DNA of 64,000 nucleotides from the NCBI GenBank assembly GCA_005765155.1, contig VCCP01000004.1:4278001-4342000 (forward strand). Reading direction: 5' to 3'. This DNA is from Zelopaecilomyces penicillatus (lineage: Eukaryota > Ascomycota > Sordariomycetes > Hypocreales > Pseudodiploosporaceae). Made by a program: the position numbers and the translations under genes. The number at the start of each line of letters is the position of its first letter. Within the stretch, counting starts at the first letter, position 1. The notes below the pieces were generated by a model, which had not been told where the DNA came from, did no database searches, and saw nothing but the letters and a program-made list of their open reading frames with translations. Below are positions 34,742-47,780 of the stretch, piece by piece.

Positions 34742-37700
34742 ATGGCTGCCTTTAATGCGCATCTTCGGCTTGCTCCATACCACGCTTCGCAGGAGCTGGC
34801 TATTGCCCTCGCCAATATCAATTTCGATTTCAGCTTGGTCAAGGTATGCCGACATGTTGACTTTGATCCTCTGCCGTTAATTACAGCCCAGACTTCCCCG
34901 CTCGCCAGACCTGATGGCTACACATAATGCTCATACAAACCTCAAACGATGTTTTATCTCTTACTAAAAATTGGTTTTCTTGCTCACATTAGGTAGAAGC
35001 TCCGCTGGAGTATCAAGGAGTGGGCGCTGCCCTTACCAAGCATAGGAGGCATGTCGCCGAATCTGGCTCGCCTCATGTTACTGCGAGGAAACTTGGTGCT
35101 TTATTTGAGTCGGTAATCCCGGCTACTCCTAGACTCATTGAAGCGTACGGGAAACGCGCTTCTGAGATTGCAAAACAAACTTGCGAGGCCGCATCATCAG
35201 TTGGTGCCACTGGTGCATTTGCAGACTTCTCTGGCCCAGATGCGACCACCATTTGGGCGGCAGCGACTTCTGGGACTGCCTCTGTTGCTATTCACCTCCT
35301 CGCCTGTATGCTGTAAGTTTTTAATAATATTGAAAAAGACTTGTTCAATAATTAATGTATTAAAACCCATGATCTAGTGCAAGGTTATGGTCCCCATCCC
35401 AAGCTACTGCCATATGGGTTGAGCTAGTAGAGTCCCGGAAGCGTCGAATCGAATCTGGATCAGAGAGCGACAACAACTTTGGCCTCTTTTTTGCTAGTCT
35501 TTGCCAGATTACGCGAGATCAATTGGCCGAATGGGACAACAGTGCGAGGGCATGGCTTCGCCGAGCAGATAACGTCAAAAGGTCCAGCAGACTCAGCTGA
35601 TGCTCGTCTGCAACAATCTTGATCTTCCTGTCAATCTTAAGCTAGATGTGTATGATAACGTTATCGCCGGATGGACAGACTCCCTTCGAGGAATGGAAAG
35701 TCTTCTATCAGGTCTTCCTCAACGTGTTCAAGACGGGTCACTTTTGCTTTCACTTTCGAGTTGGCATATTTACCCTAACATGACTGTGAGTACACACTGC
35801 CCAGTGTGTCCTCATAAAATCACAGTCTAGAGTACTGATTTATTCCCTGCAGATTCTTGGCAAAGCATCTGTAAAGCAAAACGATTGCCTTGTACCAGAT
35901 GTTGCGGATATCATTTTGAACATGGAAAGCTCTCCAGCACATGGCTCGAGGGGTGTTTACTGGTGTCTTTCGCTTTCCAAACTCAGGTAAGATTACCACG
36001 GACTCATGTTACCAAGCAGTCTCACTAATAGGTGCGTAGATTTTACGGAGATCCTGCATTGTGTCAGCAATCTCTAAACCTTGAGTCATCTCGACTCAGC
36101 GTGGAACAAGTCTCCATTGTCGCTCTAGGGTCCATCATCGGTGGATGGGGAAGATATGGACGGAATATCGTTTCCGCATGCAATTTAGTCGGCCAGCTTT
36201 CCCAATGTGCCTATGGTGGAAAGTCCTCGGATTTTTCTCAACGGCAACCTAGATGGCTCCGAATGCTTGCCGACGGTTCTCAATCCATAAAACTAGCAAG
36301 TGGTGGCAGTCGGGATATGTGCTTACGACTCATCAATTTAGGAAGAGGCGCCGGCGGAGGGTTTCTAGCTGCACCAGATTCTCATCCACCCTACCTGTTT
36401 GGCCTTGCTCAGATGGCTGAGTTTGTACAACTGCTCTCAAGTCCGGTGCATAGGGTGACGCTTTTGATGAAACTAGCCACAGAATACTTCCCCAAAGCGA
36501 CAGAGCAAGACATGATCATACAATACAGATTGCAAGATGACAACGACCTCAAAAGTGTTCAGAGTTATGGCTACATCACAATCATTCCTTCTTCTATGGG
36601 TATTATACACAACTGGACGAGCGAGCAGTCTACTGCTTTCGAACTCACGAAGCACCCTTGGTTTCCCAAGGCTGCAGAATGGTCGGTCCAGTGGCACCCA
36701 TTACCCAGCGACATCAAAATCTTCAAATTATTCAGCAAGCGATGGACCTACAGTGGCAGGAACCCTTTCTTTGATGAGGCCCCCGATTCTGTCAACAGTG
36801 GCGATTCCACCGATGTCCCTGACAAGGGCGGGCCCATCGGAAAGCCGGTCGATACTAGTCAAGATCATCAACGCGACGATGATGATGCAGATACATTAAT
36901 GGGGGAGATTTTTGACGACGAAGAGCTTGAAAATGCAATACCGGAAGTAAAAATTGAAATCACAGTGGCGACAGATGATGCTCCAACCACAAGCCAAGGT
37001 GAATCCGGAGTCGGACAACTTCAACCAGAGCCAAACCCAACTTCAGGCAACTACACTCTATACATTGGTAATATCCAGTATTGTGCCTTGTTTGTAAGGG
37101 ATACGCTATTCGTGAATCCGCCGAGTATGTGTATTGTGGTGCCAGAGCAGGTTGAACAGGCAATGACAAACCAATGGATCAACAGTACAACGCTTCGACG
37201 GTCCATTGAGGCTGTTACGTATTGGGCAGCTACAATTGGTTTTCGAGATTATGCGTCCTCATTGCTCGCTCTTGGCATTATTGAAAAGGTTTATAGTGCG
37301 TTTGGAGACGCTACTATAACACCATCCATTGTCAAGGCACCGCTTCATAGTGCAAAGTGGCTCGGGATTGGGGACACTCATACATACAAGGAGCTCAACA
37401 ACCACCCAAACCTGGACATGCAGCGTGAGGAGGCGTTTTCGTGCATATCCTATTTAGAAACAGGCCTAGACCTCGCGCCGGAAGTTTTCAAGAAGGTTGT
37501 GGCTGTTTCCGTTGGTGACTCCATCTTTGTCGCAGGGGGACTATTATGCGATCCTGTAGACCTTCAAAAGAAGTCTTTGATCAAGAGATTGATTGGAAAT
37601 TTTGGTAAGCCAGGGATAGCCCTGCTTATACCTCCCCCAAATCCTCTGTGCAGACAGTCCATGCCCGAAGATTGGAAACTTATCAACCATGACCTATACC

Positions 37701-38245
37701 AAGGCGGAACGGTGGATGATGCATTTAGCGGTACGACACTTCACTTGAGCTTCACAGGATGGAGTATGCAAGTTGACACCTCGCTGAATAAAAACGATCG
37801 AGGAGTAGTCGATAAGGAGGTGGAGATGTATGAGGCACTCGTCTCTGTGCACGAGTCTGGCAAATGGATCGCTGATTTTGACGTTCTCACGGCAATCTCC
37901 AAATCTAGCTTTGACCAACATCACGACTTTTTCTACAAAGTGCGGTGCACGCACGAGCAAACTTCGATGAACACTGGTTTAGCTTGCTCTGAAATGAGCT
38001 TTGATGATTGCCCAGTCATCACAATCGGGTCATGGGAGGAGCTTCTCGATTTTTTGAATCGTCACAAAGGTCCGGCGTTGGCTCTGACACATGGGAACTG
38101 GACGGCGAGACTGGCGATTACATCCTTGGCGGTGTTGAGGCGCATACGGGTTTTTACGAATGATGGGTTCTGTCGCGATTGCTATATAGAACTCAGAGAT
38201 AGTTGGCCGTCGGAATTGTTTGAGCGGACTCTTTTCATATGTTAA
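34742..38245 (+). pseudogene. Very large fungal protein of unknown function, one apparent frameshift
   Basis: The exons are 34742-34843, 34993-35312, 35378-35785, 35853-35986 and 36040-38245; all have GT/AG ends. The exon sum is 3170 nt, one short of a multiple of three. The break is in exon 3. Reading from 35379 gives WSPSQATAIWVELVES onward to RRADNVK and then TGA, while the continuation QQTQLMLVCNNLDLPVN lies in the next frame. The switch is at the A run 35577-35580, so one missing A explains it. Restored length would be about 1056 residues, with everything after intact for over 800 codons (SSWHIYPNMT, IVALGSIIGGWGRYG, HGNWTARLAI). I recall no named domain; it looks like the long orphan-type proteins common in filamentous ascomycetes. 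An acidic low-complexity segment lies near its middle. This is either a recent lesion or a sequencing error. Confidence 0.6.
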
Positions 38246-38545
38246 ATGGCGAGCGAGTCAATGGCATCATGTACAAAGTATTCAATAATTACATAATCAC
38301 CGAATTCGGGAATTTCATCTGCTACTTCAAGTGAGGTGGAGCACATCGCCTGAATGAAAACGGCAGTCCCATTTAAACTACTGCCTCAGGCACATTTTGT
38401 GCACTGGCAGCCCACAAAATTAAGAGGGCTAGGAAACCCCAATTTAGCGACCAAAATTCCAATTAAGCCAAACTCCAACATCGCGGACTCTACGTACCCA
38501 GTTTCGATCATCATCGTCCACATCGTTGAGCACCCAGCAGTCAAG
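38246..38545. promoter_or_regulatory. Promoter region of the eS7 gene
   Basis: 300 bases between the unknown gene and the ribosomal protein gene. It probably holds the compact promoter of the latter. No clear TATA box is seen. Confidence 0.4.
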
Positions 38546-39530
38546 ATGAGCTCCATCAACAAGATCGCCGCCACCAGCCCTTCGCGGCAAAACCCCTCCG
38601 AGCTTGAGCAGAACATTGCTCAGGCTCTCTACGATCTCGAGACCAACACTGCCGACCTCAAGGTCGCCCTGCGCCCTCTGCAGTTCGTCTCTGCCCGCGA
38701 GGTGAGAACCACTTGAAAGAATGAGGAAAAGGGAAAATGAAAGAAGAATCAAGAGATGGAAAACAAACAAATACAACGGCCGAGATATTTCTCATGCTCC
38801 TGTTCCCCCAAAAGCCAAACAATGGCGCGCGCGGATGAAAAAAACGTTCCCCCTTGAGTGCAGAAGAAGACCGATTCGAAAGAATTGCTTGCCCCTCGGT
38901 TCTTGGAAGGAACGTGCCGCGCATGCCGGCGTACAATTGACCTTTGTTGGAACAGGACGGGAAGCGGTCCAAGACTTTGTCATGGAGCTCGCATGCTGAC
39001 TTTGGGATCTTGATTAGATCGAAGTCGGCCACGGCAAGAAGGCTATTGTCATCTTTGTCCCCGTCCCTTCCCTGCAGGGCTTCCACCGTGTCCAGCAGCG
39101 GTAAGATTCCCTTTCTCAATTTCAATTATAAACACACATAGCAAAACTAACACTCTTGTACAGTCTGACCCGTGAGCTCGAGAAGAAGTTCTCCGACCGC
39201 CATGTCCTGATCCTCGCCTCGCGCCGCATCTTGCCCCGCCCCAAGCGCTCCGCCCGCTCTCGCAACACCCAGACCCAGAAGCGCCCTCGCTCTCGTACTC
39301 TGACTGCTGTCCACGACGCCATCCTCGCCGATCTCACCTTCCCCGTTGAGATTGTTGGCAAGCGTCTCCGCACCAAGGAGGACGGCAGCAAGACCCTCAA
39401 GGTCATCCTTGACGAGAAGGAGCGTGGTGGTGTCGACTACAGACTCGATACTTACTCTGAGGTTTACCGACGATTGACGGGCCGCAACGTCAACTTCGAG
39501 TTCCCCCAGGCCACTACCACTGAGGCTTAG
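38546..39530 (+). CDS. RPS7: 40S ribosomal protein eS7
   Basis: The exons are 38546-38701, 39018-39100 and 39164-39530 (201 residues). The first intron is long (316 nt), as often seen in fungal ribosomal protein genes, and the second is 63 nt. Landmarks are [81 protein letters not shown] and the C-terminal VYRRLTGRNVNFEFP, all diagnostic of eS7. The protein is a structural part of the small subunit near the platform and helps small-subunit rRNA processing. Codon use is strongly biased towards C-ending codons, as expected for high expression. Length equals that of fungal orthologues. Confidence 0.97.
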
Positions 39531-39775
39531 ACGATGGAACTTCCTAGTTGTGAATTCTTTCAAAGGGGAAATGGGAACTGCCTTTTCATAGCATTGGCGG
39601 TTGGTCAAAAATGGGGCTCGGCGTCTGATAACATCCAGGTAGCTTTGATAATGATACAAGTTGCTGGTGCATGATTTGATCAATTAGTTCAATAACTCCC
39701 ACATTCGCCATTCTACATCTTTTGTCCCATCTCCATGTCTTTTTGGGTATCTAGGTTTTTGACTTCATAATCCCA

Positions 39776-41528
39776 TCAATCGTGACTAATACGGCCAACG
39801 CCGAGAACACACCAGTATGCTAGTTCTCGTCGTTCTCTAACATCCTTGTCCTTTCCTGAACCGCCTCCCATATCATTCTGCGGGTCAGCCTCCCACTCCA
39901 TGCGCACAAACATGGGTATCTCTAGTATGTCCTCGTCCTCTTTCAGAGGGCTGTCGTCGACTTTGTCTGCCCCTTCCCGAATGACCAGGTGTTCTGTTCG
40001 GAGAGATGCCGGAATCACTTCCAGCACAATGCTCACCCAGTTGCGTCCTCGTTCCCAGATCTTACCCACCTCGGCTTGTGCACCATCCTCGCCCTTGCGG
40101 CCCTTGTCCCGGCCGTCATCCTTGAGTGCGTCGTCCCACATATCGGTGTTGGCGTCGACTTCAAACTGGGGGCACAACACGGTGACTTTGCTCGAGAACC
40201 GGCCCGGTGTAGCATTAGGCGTCGCCAGAGAAACCTTGATACTATCAAACAGAGGGTTCTTAAAGGTAAGGATGTATTGGTATGCCTTGAGGGGTTGCAG
40301 AGGGGCTTCTTCCGCAGTACCGGGTCTGAAGGTCACTGGTACGGGTTGAGCCGTGGGAGCCATGGGCCTGACGGTGATGGTAGGGATGTATGATTTTGCA
40401 ACCAGCCGGATTTTAAATCTTGTAGAGGTAACTTTGGCTTCCGGTTTAGAGATGATATGTCGACAGGCCGGGCAACGTTTGGAGCGTTTGCTTCGGAGCA
40501 GATAAGGAATTGGTCGAAGTGCATCCTGGAAGTGTGTTCCCTCCGGCTGGGCGTTGCGCTGTTCAAGCGATGTAGTCACGTCCCATCCGCCGTGGAGAAG
40601 ATTTGTGATGCTGGAGCTCTCATCCAGTTTGGCCAATTTAAGGCCATCATCTGTAGTTAAAGCCTCGCGCATGATATCGGAAGGGCCTTGCTGCCGGCCA
40701 GTCTGGCCACGCCCTGTGTAAAGAGACATGATTCTCGTCAGTGCGGCAGGCGATGAGAAGCCGATGCCGTCGTGCCCAGGCAGGCCTCTAATAGAAGAAC
40801 TTGTTTCTGCCATTTGTGTCTGATAGAAAGACTTCAGATTTGCAAACTGTAGCTCTGAGTCCACCAAATCATCAGGCACAGGGGAATCGTCCAGACTCTC
40901 TTTTCGCCGCTCCTTGACGTCCTTAACTGTGAGCTTCGGCTGGCCGCCATTGTTGAGTTTGGCAAGCTGAGAGTGTATGCCGCTTGGGCGGTCGAATTCG
41001 ATGCCTATCTCGCTGGAGGACCAGTTACAGTATTGGCACAGTAGAGCAAAGGGGCCACCGTTGGCTGCAGACTGGCTCTCTGATCCAAGAATGCCAGCTT
41101 CTGGGTTTGCTTGTATCGAGGTAACTTGAAGAGGTCCAATACAGACTGGGCACTGGTAGCAGCTCCGCGTACATCTGTGGCAGCAAACGGTTAGCTCTCA
41201 ATATGGCAGGGTGGGAACACATTGGATTCGGTTCTTTAATCTACCTGTTGCCTTCGCTTCTCAAGTTGCTGCTTGGCACCTCGAAGAGGCAGCTGGGACA
41301 AAAGTACGTTACAGTCTCCTCAGTAACGCATCGTGGACATCGTATCTGCTGGCAATCTTCACAGTAGAGAAGATATTCTAGGGGGTACAAGCTATAGCTC
41401 GAACGCGGGGCTCGGGGATCAAAAGTTCGTTCGTCGGTTTCGTCGGCCTCTGAAACATCACCGCGTCCGACAGGCTGTTGATCCGAACATGGACACTGGA
41501 TGAACGTATAGGGAGTCATGGGCGCCAT
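39776..41528 (-). CDS. ro-2: Dynactin subunit p62 (DCTN4, Neurospora ro-2)
   Basis: The exons are 41528-41245 and 41174-39776 (560 residues). The intron is 70 nt, and AG|A joins NR to CTRSCYQCPVC. The N-terminal third has a dense set of cysteine pairs: IQCPCS, YCEDCQQIRCPRCV, YFCPSCLFEVP, then CYQCPVC and LLCQYCNW. These are the zinc-binding region of p62. Further on are a KRCPACRHII motif and the conserved beta-rich C-terminal half (ILTFKNPLFDSIKVSL, VTVLCPQFEV). p62 sits at the pointed end of the Arp1 filament in dynactin and is needed for nuclear distribution and retrograde transport; loss gives ropy hyphae in Neurospora. Length fits filamentous fungal p62. It is convergent with the eS7 gene. 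Confidence 0.9.
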
Positions 41529-44500
41529 CCTGACGCCACTACATTTCGGACTCTCGGTAGAGCTGGACGGGTTTGCTTTGAGCTTGCTTCAGATCGCCCA
41601 ATGAAACGCATCGGTCAAGCTTCGCTCACCGAGACACTCCTTTCTCACCTCGGTCTGGGTGTGGACCTAGGTTCACGTGATTGTTCCAAAGATGTCAATC
41701 CCAAGCAAGTCAATAAGTCGCCCCGCTTTTTCTATCGACACCAATATCGTTAAACCCAAACCTTGCCGGACCACCATCAGGCAAATGGACGTCGAATCAA
41801 TGACACAGGAAGAGCTTCCAAGCTTTGAATGACGAGTACATGATCATGACTCGAGTCCAATGCTGAAATGGCGCATGTACGATGACGGAGAGAAAATGGA
41901 AAAAACAAAAGAGCATTGCGTCTTCTGTGCACCTGGAGAATGCCCGAGCTGTGTTCACAGCTTTTGCTTATGAGTATGCATTTACAACCAGTCAGATGCC
42001 TATCGGCGACGCCTTAATGTTGAATCTGCGACACGACTTTGTGCTTCGACTGGACACACATGCATATATAAGGAGCCCGCATAAAGTGTTTTCCAGTCAC
42101 AAGCCGCATCAGTGATGCACAGGATGTTGTGCCAATGCAATGCAATCGGGCCTGAAAGCTGCTGATCTACCTACCTACTACACACGACTGATGGAACAAA
42201 GATTTTGACTCAGGTCGGTTTACTGCATTCGGGGGCCAACGTCGGGACGCGGAACGGGAGCTCCTATGCAGGTCGGATGTATGAATCGCGATGGGTTTGT
42301 GAGACAAAGTCCCCGTTGCAAAGCTCGATACACTTCAGTAGCTTTTCATGTCTGTGCTAAATCAGGGCAAGGAGTGCATCAAAGTTTAGTATTTCCGGGT
42401 ATCTGGAACCTCCGAATCAAGTACACGATCACCATCGTGTCACAAGTTTCACCCCAAGTATGGCCGAGAGAAGCATGGGATCCCATGATGGAGTGGTTGG
42501 CTTGGCCAAAGCTGTGTGTCTTAAAGTTTCAACATACCACTCATTTGTCGGTGAGGAGGGAGCTACAGCATACAATAATGTCTCGTCGTCTTGGAGCCTA
42601 AACTCACGTAAATCGCACGATGATGACGGTACAACACTTGCTTTTTTTTCATTGGGGATCCTCTCGCAGTTCCCCCTCATCTTGCAGTCCTGACAATGAA
42701 CGGATTGAATCGATGACAACTCGGCTAGGGAACATGTTCGTATCCGGACGTTAGTTCCTGCGGGGAAGCACATCTTTTGGGCAAGTTTTGGTTATGAGAT
42801 CTCAAACTAGATCGCCTCCTAGCGCTGGAATTCAGCTACGTAATCAATATCTGTGGAGGCAACCTGGTCTAGCAGAAAACTACCTCGTCTTTGTCTGCTG
42901 GCAATAAATGAATTAATATCGAGCACCGGCATTGCCACCACCACCACCACCACCACACATCGAGCTGTGAGGCTTGCAGCGGGGCGTCTGGAGCAGAATA
43001 TGGAGTACAGCAAATCTGCAGATACTGGTGAACCAAGGTGATGGCCGTTTCCACTTTCCACATAATTTGGGGTGGACTGAGAAGAAGGAAAATATTCACA
43101 TCAGAGGGAAATTGGATTCCGGCCTATCAAATTTCGGGATTCTGCTGCCGACGCCATTTAGGTTGGGGGCTGGTGGGAACCAAAAAAGAAATAATAGAAA
43201 ATAAAGAAAAACAAAAATATAGGGTAGGTTGATCTACAGAAGGAGTTTGGAGTGGAACATTTTTGGTATGCGACACGGAGCCCAACAGGGAACGAAATCG
43301 ACGATCTGCGCTTCGTCAGCAGAAACGGTTGACAGAGCTGCAACAATGTCAACATTTGATATAGTTATAAACCGCCGACACCACAGGCCACGTACTCCAT
43401 ACTGCAGCTGCGATTTGCTCAACAATGTCTCTGAGAATACGAAGTAATATACCGAATTCGGACAACATCCGCGAATGCCGGGCCTTCAGCCTCGGAGGGG
43501 GCGCGGTGGACACACGGCACAGGCTTTCATCATCTTCACCTCAGAAAACATCAGATTGTCTCCATAGCCACTCACATTTAAATTTTTCAGCTGTGGAAAA
43601 CCGATTGGGGGCGCCATCAGCAATTTTTTTTCATCTTGCGTTGATTATGGTGTGTTGTGGCACAGCGCCGGCCTAAAACGGCGAATCGACTGGGGCTGCA
43701 GGTCATATTTACATTGGCCATGCCTGCAGGAGGGCGCACAGTGTGCCGTGTCCGCGGATCTCTCTCGATCGGCTGGCGGGGGCCTGGATTTGTTCGGTAC
43801 TGACTCGACTCTCTCTGGGTAGAACGGGCGTGGAACCAGTGTGTAGATAAGGTCGTGGATGGGTTGAAGCAATGTTGGGTGGGTGGATGATTGCTTGGTT
43901 GGGGGGGGTGGGTTCCCCAGGCGTCCAGCCCTCCTTTTCGCTCGGTTCACTTCAGTGGCTGCGTTGATCGATATCAAAGGGTGAACCTGGTATGGATGGA
44001 GCTACGGAGCTTGCTCACACATGCTTCGCCTTCCACAAGCTCGTCCTGCTGCTGGCTGCGAGGAATCAATCCGTCATGGTCAGATTGGGGTCGCCCGTTG
44101 CCCGCCCGTTGCTTCGACCTGCATCGGGCGCATCAACGGCATCAACAACACCAGCCAGTCATCAACGGCAGGCTTGGTGGCCGCGTTTCCGTACCTACAT
44201 GAAGAGGTACGTTGTTGACCGTCTTTGACCGTACAATGCGGGAGACAAGAAAAAAAAAAGACGCTTGTTTGCCAACTCACCAGTGCTGGTCGATGTGGCT
44301 CCATCGCGTTCAAGGCAGGGGTAGGCGCGCCGTTACTGGTGCCCTGGTTAAGACATGGCGTCTTCTTCCCTACCAGGTTTCCCACGGCATGCACACCAGA
44401 ACCCGGAGCCCAGCCACAGCGAGGTAGAGCTCCATCCATAAGCTGCAGGCCAAGCATGGGGCCAGATTCTGGAGCTATGTTTTTGGGGACAACAGGGCAG

Positions 44501-45058
44501 AGAGGCAAGGTTGTTGTATGTTTTGGTGTGCATGGTTGCATGTAGCCAATATTGCGTGTCCAGCTGGGTGTCATCATCTATCTCCCCGCAGGGCAGAGTT
44601 CATATGTCCCTGACCCTGTTCCGTGCTGGGAAAAACACCCGTCCTTCTCGAGCTTTTCCCATCCCTTGTGCTTCCTCCCACAGCAGTCTTTTGTTCGGCG
44701 CGTAGAAGGAGGACATGTTTCCAAGGAAGGAGTGTGAATAGTACGGTCGATCTGGAATCAATCAATGGCTCGTTGTCGACGGCCCTGATTGCGAATACGT
44801 CCTGTCGTGATACCGTTCGAGGAGGCCTGCGGGTGCCACAGGGCTGGAAGTCGGAACGAAAGCTGGACAGCAACGGGAAAGCAAACCGCATTCCAATACA
44901 GCTCGTCCTACAATTGTAGGTGCGCGTTATTTCGACACGGAAGGGATATTGTAAACATATCTTCTCTTCTTTGATTGAAACTGTTATATTTCAACCCAAT
45001 CCGTTCAGTCCGACCAGGGGTAGATCAGAAAAGCAATTCACAACCCAACTACCTACCA
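41529..45058. other. 3.5-kb region without a recognisable gene
   Basis: The longest gene-free stretch outside the AT-rich island. It has ordinary base composition, a CCA repeat at 42935-42956 and GC-rich parts at 43.7-44.5 kb. Overlapping frames occur on both strands (for example 44080-44577) without domains. It may be an unusually long promoter/leader for the gene at 45059 or contain a non-coding RNA; nothing can be shown. Confidence 0.4.
42935..42956. repeat. (CCA)7 trinucleotide repeat
   Basis: An uninterrupted CCA run of 22 bases in non-coding DNA. Confidence 0.85.
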
Positions 45059-47780
45059 ATGGCTGTTTTGAGGGCACAAACTGGCAGTACCAACAAAGCG
45101 CATGGCGTCTTGGTTGTTGACGATGTCAAATCGGCCTCATTGAAGCGTTGGGACGGTGTTGGTAGAACTTGGACAGACTGGGATAACCTGCGAAGGGTGA
45201 GTTGTTGCATGCATACATGCTTGGCTTGATGTGAGATCTTGATCTGACATTGAATTTTTTATGATTGCCTTTTAGGATCCGGACATTTGGGAACGCAATG
45301 GAAACTGTCTTGTTTATCTTTATGGCAAGGGTGAATCGAGGCGAGGACCATCGTTCAAGCTCCCTCTCTCGGCACTGTTGGCAGCGAGATGTCATCCTCT
45401 AATCCAACGGTTTTTGGTGCTGGATGGTGTTTGTTTGCAAACCCCTCAACACATTGAAAGATGGAACCATCTTCATCCGAGACGTACAGTCGAATTGTAC
45501 ATGCCAGCACCACCCTTGGCGAATGCAACTCAGGCGCTTCATTATCATCTGGCTACAAGGAACTTCTTTGCCTGGGTTCTGGGACGCCCAATGGTTGCGG
45601 AGCACTTGGGGAGCGCTCTTGTTGGGCTTTTGCACTCTCTGAATGAACATCGATGTGGACATGACACTAATGTGGAAGATTTGATGGTGTATATGCGCTA
45701 CGCTGGATATCTTCATCTTGCGGAGGCACCCGACTACGCCCTGGCTATTCTACACCTCGCAGAGTCTTTCAAAATGTATGCGCTGTATGCGCGCGCCTTT
45801 GCTCACTGTGTTGGGATGAATGAGCGGCTTGCCGACAGCGAAGAGTATCTGGTAAGCATTTCACAATCTGGAGTTGGAGTTTATTACAGATCATATGGAG
45901 AGAGGCTAATCAAATGCATATAGCTCACCAGCCCTGCATCAAGAAAACTAATTCGTAGGACGCGCACCAATATGAATCGTAAAATGAATGACGCATCAGA
46001 TATGTTGAAAAACTTTCTGGATGATCAGCTTTCGGAAACATATGTGGGACTTCATCCAGGTGCCCGCGCGCATCTTGAAAGATTCCGCAGCTTTCTATTA
46101 TCCTACTACTCATCGAAGCTCGGCTACTACCCCCCTGAATCTTTCAGCGCAGGCATTCTTCAGAATATGCTCAACGACTTTACGGCACTATATGAGCTAC
46201 TAGCAGACAATGGTCAAAAATCTTTAAGCATGACATCGCGAGCAGCTAGTGGCGGAATCTGCACTCTCCAGCTTGTTCAGTCGTTTGACGCTCACGCTAA
46301 GCTCAAGTCTCTCGAGTACCCGCTTCCCCGGCTTCCACAACTTGAGCATCAAAATGAAGCTCGACGAATGTCGTGGCTGCCATTGGGCGAGAAGGCGATT
46401 TCGAATCAACGCCAGCTCACGCTTGTGGCGCTTATCAAAGCCTGCAATTGGAAGGAGACTGCTTTCCAGAACGACCTTGTACGAGCCTATCGAAAATTTG
46501 AAGAAGAATCAATCATGTCTCCCAGCAAGGCGGATAAAAAGGAGAAAGTCTCCGTTACTGATGCGCGCAAAGTGCGGTGGATTGTGATATACGGCGTGTA
46601 TCAAGTTCTCCGCCGCGCCATGGAACGGCCGACAGTCGTGCAGAATGAGCAGGTGTCCTACCACCTTAATGTATGTATGGATAATCTGCCTCCATGGATG
46701 GGCACGAGTGAGTTGGGAAAAAGCGCCACTCAAAGCAATGCCGAACAATCCAACAAGAAGATCATCAGTTGGGATAGCGGAGTGGAGCAACGGCTGATAT
46801 CAAGGATGGAAATCAAACCCGACATTGACTACTTTGCACTGACACATCATGAAACACAAGCGAAGAGCCGTTCCATGTCTTTAACAAGCGTCCCCGACAA
46901 GTCTGGTGCTCCGGCGCTGACGCGATCAGGCTCCGTTTCCCAAGCATTGAGACGGAACTCGACATTTCGGAGGTCCTTTATGAGATTCCGGCCAGGGTCG
47001 CCAATCGAATCCCAGCAGGTGACACAGCCTACACAACCCTCGTTTCACGAGATTGTTGTACAAGGCTACGGAAATGGGACAAATGACGTCAGGATCGATG
47101 ATGTCGAGCTGAGTCTACGGGTGAAAGGGGGCCTGGCAAGCCGGAGTGATTCGACGGCTTCGCAGGCCACCTCAAGTTGCAGCTCTGAGTCTGCCAGGGG
47201 AAGCACTACCAGCACTATCGACTCACTAACATCTGCGGCAACATCACCAAGCTTGACATCCCCAGTAACAGATGAGCCATTAGATATGGACTACACGTGC
47301 AGACTCTGGGGACAGCCGGACTCGGGTCGCATCAGCCGGTCCTCGCCTGATGTGAAATCCGCAACAATGCTCACATCATCGTCTGAAAGCTCCCTCGAAC
47401 CTACGACACCGGAAAGCGATAGCGCTGCTCTCAAAAGCACCGAGAAGCCCAAAGACAAGATGAAGAGAAGAAGCCTCGAACCCGAGCGGTCGGCGCCGGC
47501 GTCGACCGTCAACACGCATCATCGGCGTTATAGCATCATCCCGGACTTGCGGCGGAGAAGCACAGGACCCGAGGGCAGGTTCGTTCCCGTGCGGATTCGC
47601 GAAGATGACATCGACGAGGAGCCGCCTTGTGCCACAACGACGACGACGACGGCGACGAATGAGGACTCAGCCGAGTGGGCGGCCATGCAAGCCTTCATGG
47701 ACGGGAAAAGCGTGAAAGTGGAGATGGAGGATGCATGGGGACAGTACTCAGACCTCGGAGGTCTCACTGACATGCGGTGA
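45059..47780 (+). CDS. Conserved ascomycete protein of unknown function (possibly DUF8004)
   Basis: The exons are 45059-45196, 45276-45851 and 45924-47780 (856 residues); introns are 79 and 72 nt with GTGAGT/GTAAGC donors. ATG 45059 (MAVLRAQTG) is chosen; an in-frame ATG at 44975 would add 28 residues. The N-terminal ~400 residues look globular and helical: GNCLVYLYGKGESRRGPSF, ALHYHLATRNFFAWVLGRP, LMVYMRYAGYLHLAEAPDYALAILHLAE, LTLVALIKACNWKETAFQNDL. The C-terminal half is disordered and Ser/Thr-rich, with poly-Ser, poly-Thr and basic patches likely to be phosphorylated. No transmembrane segment or catalytic motif is evident. From memory it resembles the fungal DUF8004 group; that assignment is tentative. 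Role unknown. Confidence 0.7.
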
